Positions 16,755-24,512 of a DNA stretch of 64,000 bases are shown piece after piece. The notes beneath the pieces were generated by a model. The model did no database searches, had not been told where the DNA came from, and saw only the letters and a list, made by a program, of their open reading frames with translations. Made by a program: the position numbers and the translations under genes. Positions within the stretch are counted from its first letter, which is position 1. Every line of letters starts with the position of its first letter. This DNA comes from Lentzea nigeriaca (GTDB lineage Bacteria; Actinomycetota; Actinomycetes; Mycobacteriales; Pseudonocardiaceae): NCBI RefSeq assembly GCF_016907955.1, contig NZ_JAFBCX010000016.1, forward strand, positions 1 through 64,000, read 5' to 3'.

Positions 16755-18641
16755 ATGATGGGGGTGACCTCGGACGCGCCTTCTAAGGTGCGCCGAGGCA
16801 CCTTCCGGCGCGTACTGGCCTTCGCCCGGCCGCACCGGGCGAAGCTCTTCGTCTTCCTGCTCCTGACGGTGATCTCGTCGGTGCTCGCGGTGACGACACC
16901 GCTGCTCGCCGGTCGCGTGGTCGACGCGATCGTCGGCGGCTCCACGCCCTCGGTCGTGGTCTGGCTGGCCCTGCTGATCGCTCTGGTCGCGCTGGTCGAC
17001 GCAGGCTTGGGCGTCGTGGAGCGGTGGCAGTCCACGCGCATCGGTGAAGGCCTGATCTACGACCTCCGCCGCGCCGTGTTCGGCCACGTGCAGAAGATGC
17101 CCGTCGCGTTCTTCACCCGCACCCGCACCGGCGCGCTGGTGTCGCGGCTGAACAACGACGTGATCGGCGCTCAACGGGCCTTCACCTCCACGCTGTCCGG
17201 CTTCGTCACGAACATCATCCAGCTCGCGCTGTCGCTGGGCGTCATGTTCACGCTGTCGTGGCAGGTCACGGCTTTGGCACTGGTGCTGCTGCCGGTGTTC
17301 GTGCTGCCAGCCAAGCGGATGGGGCGGCGGATGGCGGACATGCAGCGGGAGGCTTCCGCGTTGAACGCCTCGATGGTCACGCAGTCGACCGAGCGGTTCT
17401 CGGCGCCCGGTGCGACGCTGGTCAAGCTGTTCGGGCGGCCGGACCGCGAGGAAGCCGAGTTCTCCGACAAGGCCGCGAAGGTGCGCGACATCGGCATCCG
17501 GACCGCCATGGCCACGCGGTGGTTCATGACCGGGCTGACGCTCGTGTCCGCGCTGGCGCAGGCTCTGGTGTACGGGCTGGGCGGGTACCTGGCGCTGACC
17601 GGGCACCTGGCTGCCGGCACCGTGGTTTCGCTCGCGTTGCTGCTGACCCGGCTGTACGCGCCGTTGACCGCCTTGGCGAACGCTCGGGTTGACGTGATGA
17701 CGGCGCTGGTGTCGTTCGAGCGGGTGTTCGAGGTGCTGGATCTGGAGCCGATGATCCAGGAGCGGGAGAAACCGCGGTCAGTGCCGGACGGGGCGGTGTC
17801 GGTCGAGTTCGACTCCGTCCGGTTCGCCTACCCGTCTGCGGAGAAGGTGTCACTGGCCTCGTTGGAGTCTGTGGCCACTTTGGACACTCGTGGTGGTGAG
17901 GAAGTGTTGCACGGGATCAGCTTCCGGGCTGAGGCCGGGCAGCTGGTTGCCGTCGTCGGGTCGTCCGGGGCCGGGAAGTCGACGCTGGCCTCGTTGGTGC
18001 CTCGGTTGTACGACGTGGATTCCGGGGCTGTGCGACTGTCCGATGTAGACGTTCGTGATCTGTCGTTCGACTCGTTGCGGTCCACTGTCGGGGTGGTCAC
18101 CCAGGACGGGCACCTGTTCCACGACACCATCCGGGCCAACCTCGAGTATGCGGCGCCCGGAGCCTCGGACGACGAGTTGTGGGACTCGTTGCGGCGGGCT
18201 CGGTTGCTGGATCTGGTGGCCTCGCTGCCTGATCAGCTCGACACTGTCGTCGGGGAGCGGGGATATCGGCTGTCTGGCGGGGAGAGGCAGCGGTTGACCA
18301 TCGCTCGGTTGTTGCTGGCTCGGCCTCGGGTTGTGATTCTGGATGAGGCCACCGCGCATTTGGACTCCGAGTCTGAGGCTGCTGTGCAGGAGGCGTTGAC
18401 TGAGGCGTTGGAGGGGCGGACGGCGCTCGTCATCGCGCACCGGTTGTCGACCATTCGGGCTGCTGACCAGATCTTGGTGCTGGAGGGCGGGGAGATTGTC
18501 GAGCGTGGGACCCATGCTTCGTTGATGGAGGCTGGGGGGCGGTATGCGGATCTTTACAACACGCAGTTCGCTGAGCCGCCTGTGGTTTCTGTGGTTTCTA
18601 CGCCGAAGCTCAGTGCTGTCGAGGTTTCGCATCGGTACTGA
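16755..18641 (+). CDS. ABC transporter, fused permease-ATPase (type I exporter)
   Basis: About 628 aa; ATG 16755, ATG 16758 or GTG 16764 could be the start. Six helices in the N-terminal half (first VFLLLTVISSVLAVTTPLLAG) form the membrane domain. The C-terminal ATPase has GSSGAGKST (Walker A), Q-loop near VVTQDG, LSGGERQRLT (signature), VVILDEATAHLD (Walker B) and IAHRLST (H-loop). A 25-residue insertion sits just before GISF in the first ATPase strand region. It works as a homodimer or heterodimer, probably exporting lipids or drugs. No partner gene is next to it. Confidence 0.87.
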   Translation: MMGVTSDAPSKVRRGTFRRVLAFARPHRAKLFVFLLLTVISSVLAVTTPLLAGRVVDAIVGGSTPSVVVWLALLIALVALVDAGLGVVERWQSTRIGEGLIYDLRRAVFGHVQKMPVAFFTRTRTGALVSRLNNDVIGAQRAFTSTLSGFVTNIIQLALSLGVMFTLSWQVTALALVLLPVFVLPAKRMGRRMADMQREASALNASMVTQSTERFSAPGATLVKLFGRPDREEAEFSDKAAKVRDIGIRTAMATRWFMTGLTLVSALAQALVYGLGGYLALTGHLAAGTVVSLALLLTRLYAPLTALANARVDVMTALVSFERVFEVLDLEPMIQEREKPRSVPDGAVSVEFDSVRFAYPSAEKVSLASLESVATLDTRGGEEVLHGISFRAEAGQLVAVVGSSGAGKSTLASLVPRLYDVDSGAVRLSDVDVRDLSFDSLRSTVGVVTQDGHLFHDTIRANLEYAAPGASDDELWDSLRRARLLDLVASLPDQLDTVVGERGYRLSGGERQRLTIARLLLARPRVVILDEATAHLDSESEAAVQEALTEALEGRTALVIAHRLSTIRAADQILVLEGGEIVERGTHASLMEAGGRYADLYNTQFAEPPVVSVVSTPKLSAVEVSHRY

Positions 18642-19283
18642 GGTGGGTTGATTCCTTGGGCGCGTGGGGTCCGTAGGTCGTCCCCCCGGTTTGCGTCGGC
18701 GGGTTCCGGTTCGTCGTCCGTAGGTTGGTTGCGTTGGGTGCTTCCGTGCCGGTTGGTTTCTGGGGTTCCGCCCCAGACCCCGCCAATTTGATCAAAGACC
18801 CGGACGCGCGTTGAGGCACGCCTGGTGCGTTGGGCGGCCTGCGGTTGCGTGGGTGGTTGCGGTTCCTGGTGGGGCGGGACCCACCCCACCAGGCCCGGTA
18901 CGCCAAGGACTTCTCGGCTCCGCCTTCGCTTGCCTCGCCTTCGGCTTCGGGACGGCTCGCCTCGGCCTTGCCGCTCGGCTTCCCCTTCGCGAGAGATCTG
19001 GGGTGGCTGGGGCGTGCCGTGTGCCGCGTGCCGCGTGCCGCAGCTATCTCTTGGGATGTGACAGTGAGAGTGATGCCGGCAGGCAGCCGCGCTTCGATCA
19101 TGAAGATCGCGCTCTCATGGCTGCCAACTGCACGGTTGGCAGCAGTTGGGGTGATCAGTCAAGACGTTTGCGTCAGCATTTCTCTACCGCCATCTCGGCA
19201 GCGACGTGCGTGAGAGCGCGACCATCCGGGCTTTCGGTGACGAGCACCAGACCGCCCACCCCCCCTGCCCGACTCAACGGAGC
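18642..19283. other. gene-poor stretch, no convincing gene
   Basis: About 640 bp with no credible gene. It is low-complexity in part (CCTTCGGCTTCGG-type runs at 18900-18990, CGTGCCG repeats at 19014-19044). A perfect nine-pair hairpin GCTGCCAAC/GTTGGCAGC lies at 19121-19144. ORFs here are short and compositionally odd on both strands. It may be decayed DNA left of a repeat insertion site. Confidence 0.6.
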
Positions 19284-19309
19284 ACAACCAAGCCGCGACG
19301 CTCTACTAG
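19284..19309 (+). repeat. truncated right end of the 180-bp element
   Basis: ACAACCAAGCCGCGACGCTC followed by TACTAG matches the right terminus of copy 2 (19460-19485) with one mismatch in 26 bases. It abuts and shares CTAG with copy 2. It looks like the remnant of a tandem unit or of an earlier insertion at the same CTAG. Confidence 0.6.
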
Positions 19310-19485
19310 TAGACCGTCGCCTCTAACCTTTGGTATGGGCCGGTCGTCCGCGTGTCGCGCGGCGTGTCGGCGATGTGATCGTGAGTTGGCGGTAGGTGGC
19401 GTGATCAGCAAACGTTTGCCTCGGCTCGCAACTACAACCAACTCAAGATCGCGGACCACACAACTAAGCCGCGACGCTCTACTAG
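19306..19485 (+). mobile_element. 180-bp MITE-like element, copy 2
   Basis: Same length and, apart from two adjacent bases near the right end (CT instead of GC), identical to 1278-1457. Terminal inverted repeats CTAGTAGACCGTCGC and GCGACGCTCTACTAG; central palindrome GCAAACGTTTGC. Its last four bases CTAG contain the complement of the stop codon of the minus-strand penicillin-binding protein gene, so the element lies directly against that gene's 3' end. Such near-identity over 18 kb suggests recent mobility or conversion. Confidence 0.75.
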
Positions 19486-21062
19486 CCCTTCAGGAAGGTT
19501 GCCGTGGCCGTTAGGGCGCTTTGGCTTGAGCCTGCGTTCTCCACGAACACCGCGAAGGCCATGTTGCCCTGGTAGCCCACGAACCAGCCGTGGGCCGTGC
19601 CGCCGCCTGCCTCTGCCGTGCCGGTCTTGCCCGCCAGGTTCGGGATGCCGGAGAGTTGCTTGGCTGTTCCCGAGGTGACCACCTCGCGCATCATCGCGCG
19701 GAGTGGGCCCAGTACGGCTTGCGGTGGGGCGGGTGCCACGTCGTTGGCTGTTGGTGGCTTGCCTCGCATGAGGGTGGGCGTTGGGGTTCTGCCGGAGACC
19801 ACCGTCGCGGCTACCAGGGCCATGCCGAACGGGCTGGCTACCACGTTGCCCTGGCCGAAGCTGTTTTCCACCTGTTGGTCGCCGGAGGCCGGTGGGACCT
19901 TGCCGGTGTTGGTGTCGGCGCCCGCGATGGTCCAGTCGGCGCCCAGGCCGAAGCGTTTGGCCATGTCCGGGAGGGCGTTTGGCTGGAGTTTCGAGCCCAG
20001 GTCGCCGAACGTCGTGTTGCAGGACAGGGCGAAGGCCGTGTGGAAGGGCAAGGAGTCGTGGCCGAAGCCCGCGTTGTTGATGCGGCGGGTGCCGATGGTG
20101 GCGGTGGCCGGGCAGGGGACGGCTGTGTCGGCTTGGACCAGGCCCGCGTTCATGGCGGCCGCCGCGGTCACGACTTTCAGGGTTGAGCCTGGGGCGTAGC
20201 GGCCCACGAACGGGTTGGTGCCGGACAGTGCCTTGTTCTGGGCCACAGCCAGGATTTCGCTCGTCGAGGGCTCGATGGCCACGATGGCTGCGCCTTGTGG
20301 GAGGGCGTCCACTGCGGCTTGGGCCGCTGCCTGGCGGGCCGGGTCGATGGTGACGGTGATCTTTTCGCCCGACTCCGGCTTCTTGCCGTCCAGCGCGGTG
20401 AAGGTGGCGCCGGTGGTGATGCCTACTTCCCAGCCGTCGGTGCCCTTGACGTCGCCCACCTGGCCGGTGATGGCCTGGTAGATGCCGTTCGGGATGGTGC
20501 CCGCTACCAGGGGCTTGCCGTCGCGGCCCAGGAGTGCGCCGTCGGCCAGGGCCGTGCGGTAGGTCAGGGAGGCGCCGTCGGTCAGCTGCGGGTGGATGAT
20601 CGTCGGGGTCCAGTGGATCTGCCAGCGGGCACCCGACCTTTGCAGGGGGATCTTGATGTCGTACTTCAGGGAGTTCGAGTTCGGCATCGTCCACGTCACG
20701 GAGGCCGGTACTTCTGCCGTGGTGGCGTCGGCGGGCGGTGGCGAGGTGGTGGTCAGGCGGGCTTGGTAGGCGGAGGTGCCCATGCCCGTTCTGGTGGCCC
20801 TGATTGCCGTGGTGGCGGCGTCTGAGGCGTCGGTCATGTTGGCCGCCAGGGTGGCGTCCGAGCTGAACAGCGCGCTCACGAAGGACTGGGCCACCTCGGT
20901 CGGGAGGTTGGGCCGGCGTTCGGCGGGTTGGCTGGTCGGTGCTTTTCTGGTTTCCGAGCTGACCGGGTCCGGGCTCCAGAGGACGGCGCCTGCCACGCCC
21001 AGTGTGGTGGCCGTGGCCAGGGCGCCGCTGATCAGGATCCATCTGCGCGTTTTTGGTTGCAC
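19482..21062 (-). CDS. penicillin-binding protein with NTF2-like N-terminal domain (class B type)
   Basis: 526 aa. One N-terminal membrane anchor (about 8-30), then an NTF2/MecA-N-like domain (about 50-165), a dimerisation region, and a transpeptidase domain with all three motifs: S-T-L-K in APGSTLKVV, S-C-N in LSCNTTF, and K-T-G in AGKTGTAEA. It crosslinks peptidoglycan outside the membrane, and members of this group can have low beta-lactam affinity. GTG start behind a G-rich SD. The stop TAG is formed by the tip of the 180-bp element. Followed by nothing on its strand; the SIS gene ends 80 bp upstream of its start. Confidence 0.87.
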   Translation of the reverse strand: MQPKTRRWILISGALATATTLGVAGAVLWSPDPVSSETRKAPTSQPAERRPNLPTEVAQSFVSALFSSDATLAANMTDASDAATTAIRATRTGMGTSAYQARLTTTSPPPADATTAEVPASVTWTMPNSNSLKYDIKIPLQRSGARWQIHWTPTIIHPQLTDGASLTYRTALADGALLGRDGKPLVAGTIPNGIYQAITGQVGDVKGTDGWEVGITTGATFTALDGKKPESGEKITVTIDPARQAAAQAAVDALPQGAAIVAIEPSTSEILAVAQNKALSGTNPFVGRYAPGSTLKVVTAAAAMNAGLVQADTAVPCPATATIGTRRINNAGFGHDSLPFHTAFALSCNTTFGDLGSKLQPNALPDMAKRFGLGADWTIAGADTNTGKVPPASGDQQVENSFGQGNVVASPFGMALVAATVVSGRTPTPTLMRGKPPTANDVAPAPPQAVLGPLRAMMREVVTSGTAKQLSGIPNLAGKTGTAEAGGGTAHGWFVGYQGNMAFAVFVENAGSSQSALTATATFLKG

Positions 21063-21128
21063 TGGTGTAGTTCCCCCCAGGTAAGTGCTTTCCCCGGTGG
21101 GAGACTAACGCGCGGTGGCGCCGAGTCT

Positions 21129-21146
21129 TTGAGTATTGCTACTCAA
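21129..21146. terminator. hairpin TTGAGTA/TACTCAA at the SIS gene end
   Basis: A perfect seven-pair stem with a four-base loop (GCAA on the minus strand, a GNRA tetraloop). It overlaps the stop of the SIS-domain gene and lies about 70 bp before the penicillin-binding protein start on the same strand. There is no T run, so it may be a weak terminator or a 5' UTR stem. Confidence 0.4.
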
Positions 21147-21883
21147 CCCAGCTGTGGAATGCGGGTTTGGTAGTGCCGCAGGAGGTCGGCGTTGGCCGCG
21201 TCGCCGCCTTCGACGTTGGCGCTGCGCCAGAGGGGGAGCTGCACGCCGGTTTCCGCGGCCTTGTCGACCAGGCGGACCATCAGCAGGTTCCAGAGGAACG
21301 TGGTGGCGAGGGTCGAGACCGCCGCGGTGATGGGGGCCTGTTCCGGGTAGGTGGAGTCGCCTGGGGGGACGAGGTTGTCCAGGACGACCGTGGCGACCTC
21401 GGCGAGGGTGGAGCCTGCTCGGCGTGGGGCCTGGGCGCTGGCGGTGACCGAGGTGACGGCGACTACCGGGCAGCCGGCACCGGCGGCCTCCTGGGCCAGT
21501 TCCACCGGGTAGTGGTTGACGCCCGAGGTGGAGAAGACGAAGAGGACGTCGTGCGGGGCCAGGCCCGCTTCGCGGAGGACCTCGGCTGCCAGGCCCGAGC
21601 GGCGTTCGGCCGCGGTGCTGCTGATGGCGCCGTGCATCGGGAGCAGTTCCGGGTGGTAGATCGGGCGGACGCAGGCCAGGCCGCCTGCCCGGTAGAAGGT
21701 TTCGGCGACCGCCGCCAGGGAGTGGCCCGCGCCTGCGGTGAGGATCGTGCCGTCCGCCTGCACGGCGGCCAGCACGAGCTCGGCCACGTCGTCGAGCGCT
21801 GCCGCGTTGTGCTGTTCCACGCGTGTCAGGTGCGTGCGCACGAGGTTGCCGTAGTCGGAGCCGGTCACGGTGTCGGTCGTCAT
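21143..21883 (-). CDS. SIS-domain sugar-phosphate isomerase/binding protein
   Basis: 246 aa from ATG 21883. The SIS fold is shown by ILTAGAGHSLAAVAE, HDVLFVFSTSGVNHYPVELA and CPVVAVTS. The STSG turn binds the phosphate of a phosphosugar. It belongs to the uncharacterised group of sugar isomerase-domain proteins often found with sugar uptake or amino-sugar genes. No such genes adjoin it here. The upstream in-frame ATG at 22006 is rejected because it would run through the operator-like palindrome. Confidence 0.8.
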   Translation of the reverse strand: MTTDTVTGSDYGNLVRTHLTRVEQHNAAALDDVAELVLAAVQADGTILTAGAGHSLAAVAETFYRAGGLACVRPIYHPELLPMHGAISSTAAERRSGLAAEVLREAGLAPHDVLFVFSTSGVNHYPVELAQEAAGAGCPVVAVTSVTASAQAPRRAGSTLAEVATVVLDNLVPPGDSTYPEQAPITAAVSTLATTFLWNLLMVRLVDKAAETGVQLPLWRSANVEGGDAANADLLRHYQTRIPQLG

Positions 21884-21906
21884 GCGGGTCAGTAGTACCG
21901 GATCGG

Positions 21907-21920
21907 TGGTGACCTCACCA
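21907..21920. promoter_or_regulatory. palindromic operator-like site
   Basis: TGGTGACCTCACCA is a palindrome of six-base arms around CC. It sits 24 bp upstream of the SIS gene start and may be the site of a GntR- or RpiR-type regulator. The regulator itself is not identified in this window. Confidence 0.4.
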
Positions 21921-21985
21921 GTAACCCGAGCACCACAAACCTCGATACGGGCGATAACGGGTGTGGTGGCTCTCTGCGGACGGGG

Positions 21986-22168
21986 GTGGGTTTGATCAGG
22001 CGGCACTTCTACTTCTGGGTCGCGCTGGCGGCGGTCTTCACGGCGGCGGGGGCCACGGACATAGCGCTGGCGATCACCAACGCCGTGTTGTGGCCGCTGT
22101 GGGTCGCGCTGGCTCAGCTCGTCGTCGCTGGTGGGTGTGCGCGGGCGGCGGTGCGCGCGCGGCCTTAG
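21986..22168 (+). CDS. small two-helix membrane protein
   Basis: 60 aa (or 58 from TTG 21992). Two hydrophobic segments, YFWVALAAVFTAAGATDIAL and AVLWPLWVALAQLVVAGG, make it a small integral membrane protein. Family and role unknown. Divergent from the SIS gene. Its TAG stop overlaps the TAA of the ArsR remnant on the other strand. Confidence 0.45.
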   Translation: MGLIRRHFYFWVALAAVFTAAGATDIALAITNAVLWPLWVALAQLVVAGGCARAAVRARP

Positions 22169-22406
22169 GCGAGCAGCTCCACGCCCAGGGCGGAGGCGGT
22201 GTGGAGGACGGAGTTGCGGTGTCGCTGGGCCACGGCCGGGCCCGCGTCGCGCAGGACCGGGGCGTGGGCGCTGGCCGAGGCGGCGGAGATGTCCAGGCGG
22301 CGGGCGAGCTCAGTGGTGGTGCAGCCGCCCGCGATGACCTCCAGGGCGGCGGCCCGGCAGGCCTCCAGCGAGCGTTTGCGGTGCTGGTGACGGTCACGCA
22401 GTCGTG
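22165..22406 (-). pseudogene. truncated ArsR-type winged-helix regulator
   Basis: An open frame of about 80 codons with no start codon, ending in TAA. It reads SLEACRAAALEVIAGG, then CTTTELARRLDISAASASAH, then PVLRDAGPAVAQRHRNSVLH, then TASALGVELLA. This is the DNA-binding C-terminal part of an ArsR-family regulator (recognition helix and wing). The N-terminal part is missing: upstream the frame meets a TGA, and the sequence becomes a piece of another gene. A broken gene. Confidence 0.6.
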
Positions 22407-22525
22407 ATCAACGTGATTCGTCTGAACGGCCGCCGCTACTCCGGCGGCCACTACGCCACGATCGTCGGCTACCGCGCCGGCGGCAACGAGTTCGCCGTGG
22501 CCGACCCCGCCTATGCGGGTGGCCG
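22386..22525 (+). pseudogene. fragment of a C39-like (papain-fold) peptidase domain protein
   Basis: In one plus-strand frame the text is GDGHAVVINVIRLNGRRY, then SGGHYATIVGYRAGGNEFAV, then ADPAYAGG. This is the catalytic-His part of a C39-like bacteriocin-peptidase-type domain (GHYATVVGY...DPAYG). Neither the Cys-bearing N-terminus nor a proper end is present. The frame then runs into the 3' end of the MobA-like gene. A remnant lying head to head against the ArsR remnant. Confidence 0.55.
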
Positions 22526-23083
22526 TGGCCTGAGGTCCTCCGGTCGATCGACGTCCGCGCCGTCCGCCACGTCAGCGCACTCGACGTGGCGGACGGTGTT
22601 GGCTTTGAGGTAGTCCCGCGCGCCCTGATCACCGGCCGCCGACGCCATCACGCCCGCGAAGTGGCCGGAGCCGATCAGCACCGGGTGGCCCACGACGCCG
22701 TCGTAGACCGCGCGCGCCAACGCTTTCGGTTCGGCCAGCTCCATGAGGCGGTGCAGGGCGGCGACGGTGACGCCGGGTGTGTCCACGGGGAGCACCACCA
22801 CCGCGTCGACGATGCCGACGGCATGCAGGCCGGTGCGCAGCGACGAGCCCATGCCGGACTCCCAGTCCGGGTTGTCGACGGCGGTCACGCCGTCCAAAGA
22901 GGCCCTCGCCCGCACCTCGTCCGCTTCGGCGCCGAGCACGACGACCACCGGCTCGCACCCGGCAGCGCGTAACAGCTCGGCCGCCGAATCGACGAAGAGC
23001 TTGCCCTGCAACGAAACAAGGGCTTTGGGGGTGCCGAACCGGCGGCCGGCCCCCGCAGCTAGCAGGAGGCCGGCCACGCGCAT
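22511..23083 (-). CDS. MobA/MocA-like nucleotidyltransferase
   Basis: 190 aa. The N-terminal signature LLLAAGAGRRFGTPKAL is the NTP-binding loop of MobA-type transferases. WESGMGSSLRTGL and VVLPVDTPGVT (metal-binding D-x-P) follow, as in molybdenum cofactor cytidylyl- or guanylyltransferases. It would attach CMP or GMP to molybdopterin for xanthine-dehydrogenase-type enzymes, but no such enzyme is in the window, so the substrate is open. Its last few codons overlap the C39-like remnant, so the C-terminus may have been changed by that rearrangement. Confidence 0.8.
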   Translation of the reverse strand: MRVAGLLLAAGAGRRFGTPKALVSLQGKLFVDSAAELLRAAGCEPVVVVLGAEADEVRARASLDGVTAVDNPDWESGMGSSLRTGLHAVGIVDAVVVLPVDTPGVTVAALHRLMELAEPKALARAVYDGVVGHPVLIGSGHFAGVMASAAGDQGARDYLKANTVRHVECADVADGADVDRPEDLRPRPPA

Positions 23084-23092
23084 ACCCAGAAG

Positions 23093-24247
23093 CTACCGCC
23101 TCTGGAACTCCTCGTTCATGATGAGGAACGCCCCGATGCCGTGCAGGTCGTTCACCGCCCGCGGTCGCGCGAGGTAGAACGGCAGGTCGCCGACGTTCGT
23201 GCCGACGCAGATCTCGGAGATCTCGGTGAGGCCCTGCGCGGTGATCGACACCCGCTCCAGCACCCCGCGGTAGCCGCGCCTGGCCACGATGTCGTACCTG
23301 CGCGACACATAACCGCGTTCGACGGCCCGTGAGATGGCCATCGAGTACATGGATGAGCACGAGGTCTCTGTCCAGTTCTGCGGATTGGACCCCTTGTCCA
23401 CGACCTGGAACCAACGCCCGGTCTCGCGGTCCTGGTGCTTCGCGAGCGCCGCGATGAGCCTGCCGAGGATCGCGATCAGCTTCGGCCGGTCGGGGTGCGT
23501 GCGCGGCAGGTCCTCCAGCACGTCGCAGCACGTGATCGCGTACCAGCCCATCGCCCGGCCCCAGAACTCCGGCGACACGCCGGTCACCTTGTCGGCCCAC
23601 GAGGCCGTGCGCGACTCGTCATAGGCGTGGTGGAACAGGCCGTCCTTGTGCTGCAGGTTCTTGGCGTAGACGAAGAGCTGCCGCAACGCCTCCGCGGTCG
23701 CCCAGTCCTTCTCCCCGAACGTGTAGCCGTGCCGCATGATGAACGGCACGACCATGTAGACGCCGTCCGACCAGTTCTGCCAGTCGCGCGTGCCGCCCTC
23801 GGCGTGCCAGAAGCCGCCCTCCTTGGTGCGCGAGTAGGTGTTCAGGCGCTCGCGGATCTGCGTCGAGGCCACGCGGTACCGCACGTCGCCGGTCGCGGTG
23901 TAGAGCAGCGGCAGCAGCTGGCCCGCGCGCATCGAGTCGAGGTGCGTGAACGTGCGGGTGAACTTCCCGTCCGGCCCGACGAACCGGTCCACCCACGCCT
24001 TGATGAAATCGAAGTACTTCTTGTTCTTCGTGCGCTGGAAGACGAGCCACTGGCCCCACAGGTACAGCCCGCGCGTGTAGCCCCAGCCGCCGAGCGTCTC
24101 CGGCGTGTACTGCTTCATGGTCGACTCGACGACCTCGACGGACCAGTCGACGCGTTCTTTCGCCGAAGCCGTACCGGTGTTCAGAGCGACGCCACCGGCT
24201 AGTGCGGCGCCGCCGAGTCTGACGAAGTCGCGCCTGGACGTGGTCAT
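23093..24247 (-). CDS. GH105-like unsaturated rhamnogalacturonyl/glucuronyl hydrolase
   Basis: 384 aa. ATG 24247 follows GGAGGGA at good distance (a TTG five codons earlier is less likely). The N-terminus TTSRRDFVRLGGAALAGGVAL is a twin-arginine (Tat) signal, so the folded enzyme is exported. The (alpha/alpha)6 barrel shows WQNWSDGVYMVVPFIMRHG, carrying the conserved Asp of GH105, plus WGRAMGWYAITCCDVLEDLP and NWTETSCSSMYSMAIS. Such enzymes remove the unsaturated uronic acid left by polysaccharide lyases, for example on pectin fragments. No lyase gene adjoins it. Confidence 0.82.
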   Translation of the reverse strand: MTTSRRDFVRLGGAALAGGVALNTGTASAKERVDWSVEVVESTMKQYTPETLGGWGYTRGLYLWGQWLVFQRTKNKKYFDFIKAWVDRFVGPDGKFTRTFTHLDSMRAGQLLPLLYTATGDVRYRVASTQIRERLNTYSRTKEGGFWHAEGGTRDWQNWSDGVYMVVPFIMRHGYTFGEKDWATAEALRQLFVYAKNLQHKDGLFHHAYDESRTASWADKVTGVSPEFWGRAMGWYAITCCDVLEDLPRTHPDRPKLIAILGRLIAALAKHQDRETGRWFQVVDKGSNPQNWTETSCSSMYSMAISRAVERGYVSRRYDIVARRGYRGVLERVSITAQGLTEISEICVGTNVGDLPFYLARPRAVNDLHGIGAFLIMNEEFQRR

Positions 24248-24315
24248 GCGTGCTCCCTCCAAGGGAATGCCTTGGCGGCGGCACCCACGACCTAACTGAC
24301 TTAGAACTCCGATGT

Positions 24316-24507
24316 CTAGCCCTGGTTCTCGGACCTGGCCAGTTGGCAGCCGAGCGCCATGCGTGACCGGGTGCCGAAGCGCTGTTGCAGATGAACCACC
24401 ACAGGGCGGACGCTGCCGCTGCTCATACCGAGGCGGGTGGCGACCCGATGGTCTGTCGCGCCGTCCGGCAGAAGTCCGATGACTTCGGCTGCCTGATCGA
24501 CCGGCAT
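24316..24507 (-). CDS. small LuxR-type HTH protein
   Basis: 63 aa, little more than a GerE/LuxR DNA-binding domain: VIGLLPDGATDHRVATRLGM, then SSGSVRPVVVHLQQRFGTRS. The ATG lies 6 nt after the stop of the alpha/beta hydrolase on the same strand, so it is probably translated with it. It lacks a sensor or ATPase domain. It is either a stand-alone mini-regulator or the tail of a lost larger regulator. Confidence 0.55.
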   Translation of the reverse strand: MPVDQAAEVIGLLPDGATDHRVATRLGMSSGSVRPVVVHLQQRFGTRSRMALGCQLARSENQG

Positions 24508-24512
24508 CGGGT

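Noticed and set aside
18810..19330. Short ORFs in the gene-poor stretch
   Set aside because: Arg/Ala/Ser/Pro-biased frames with no similarity to known motifs and no SD.
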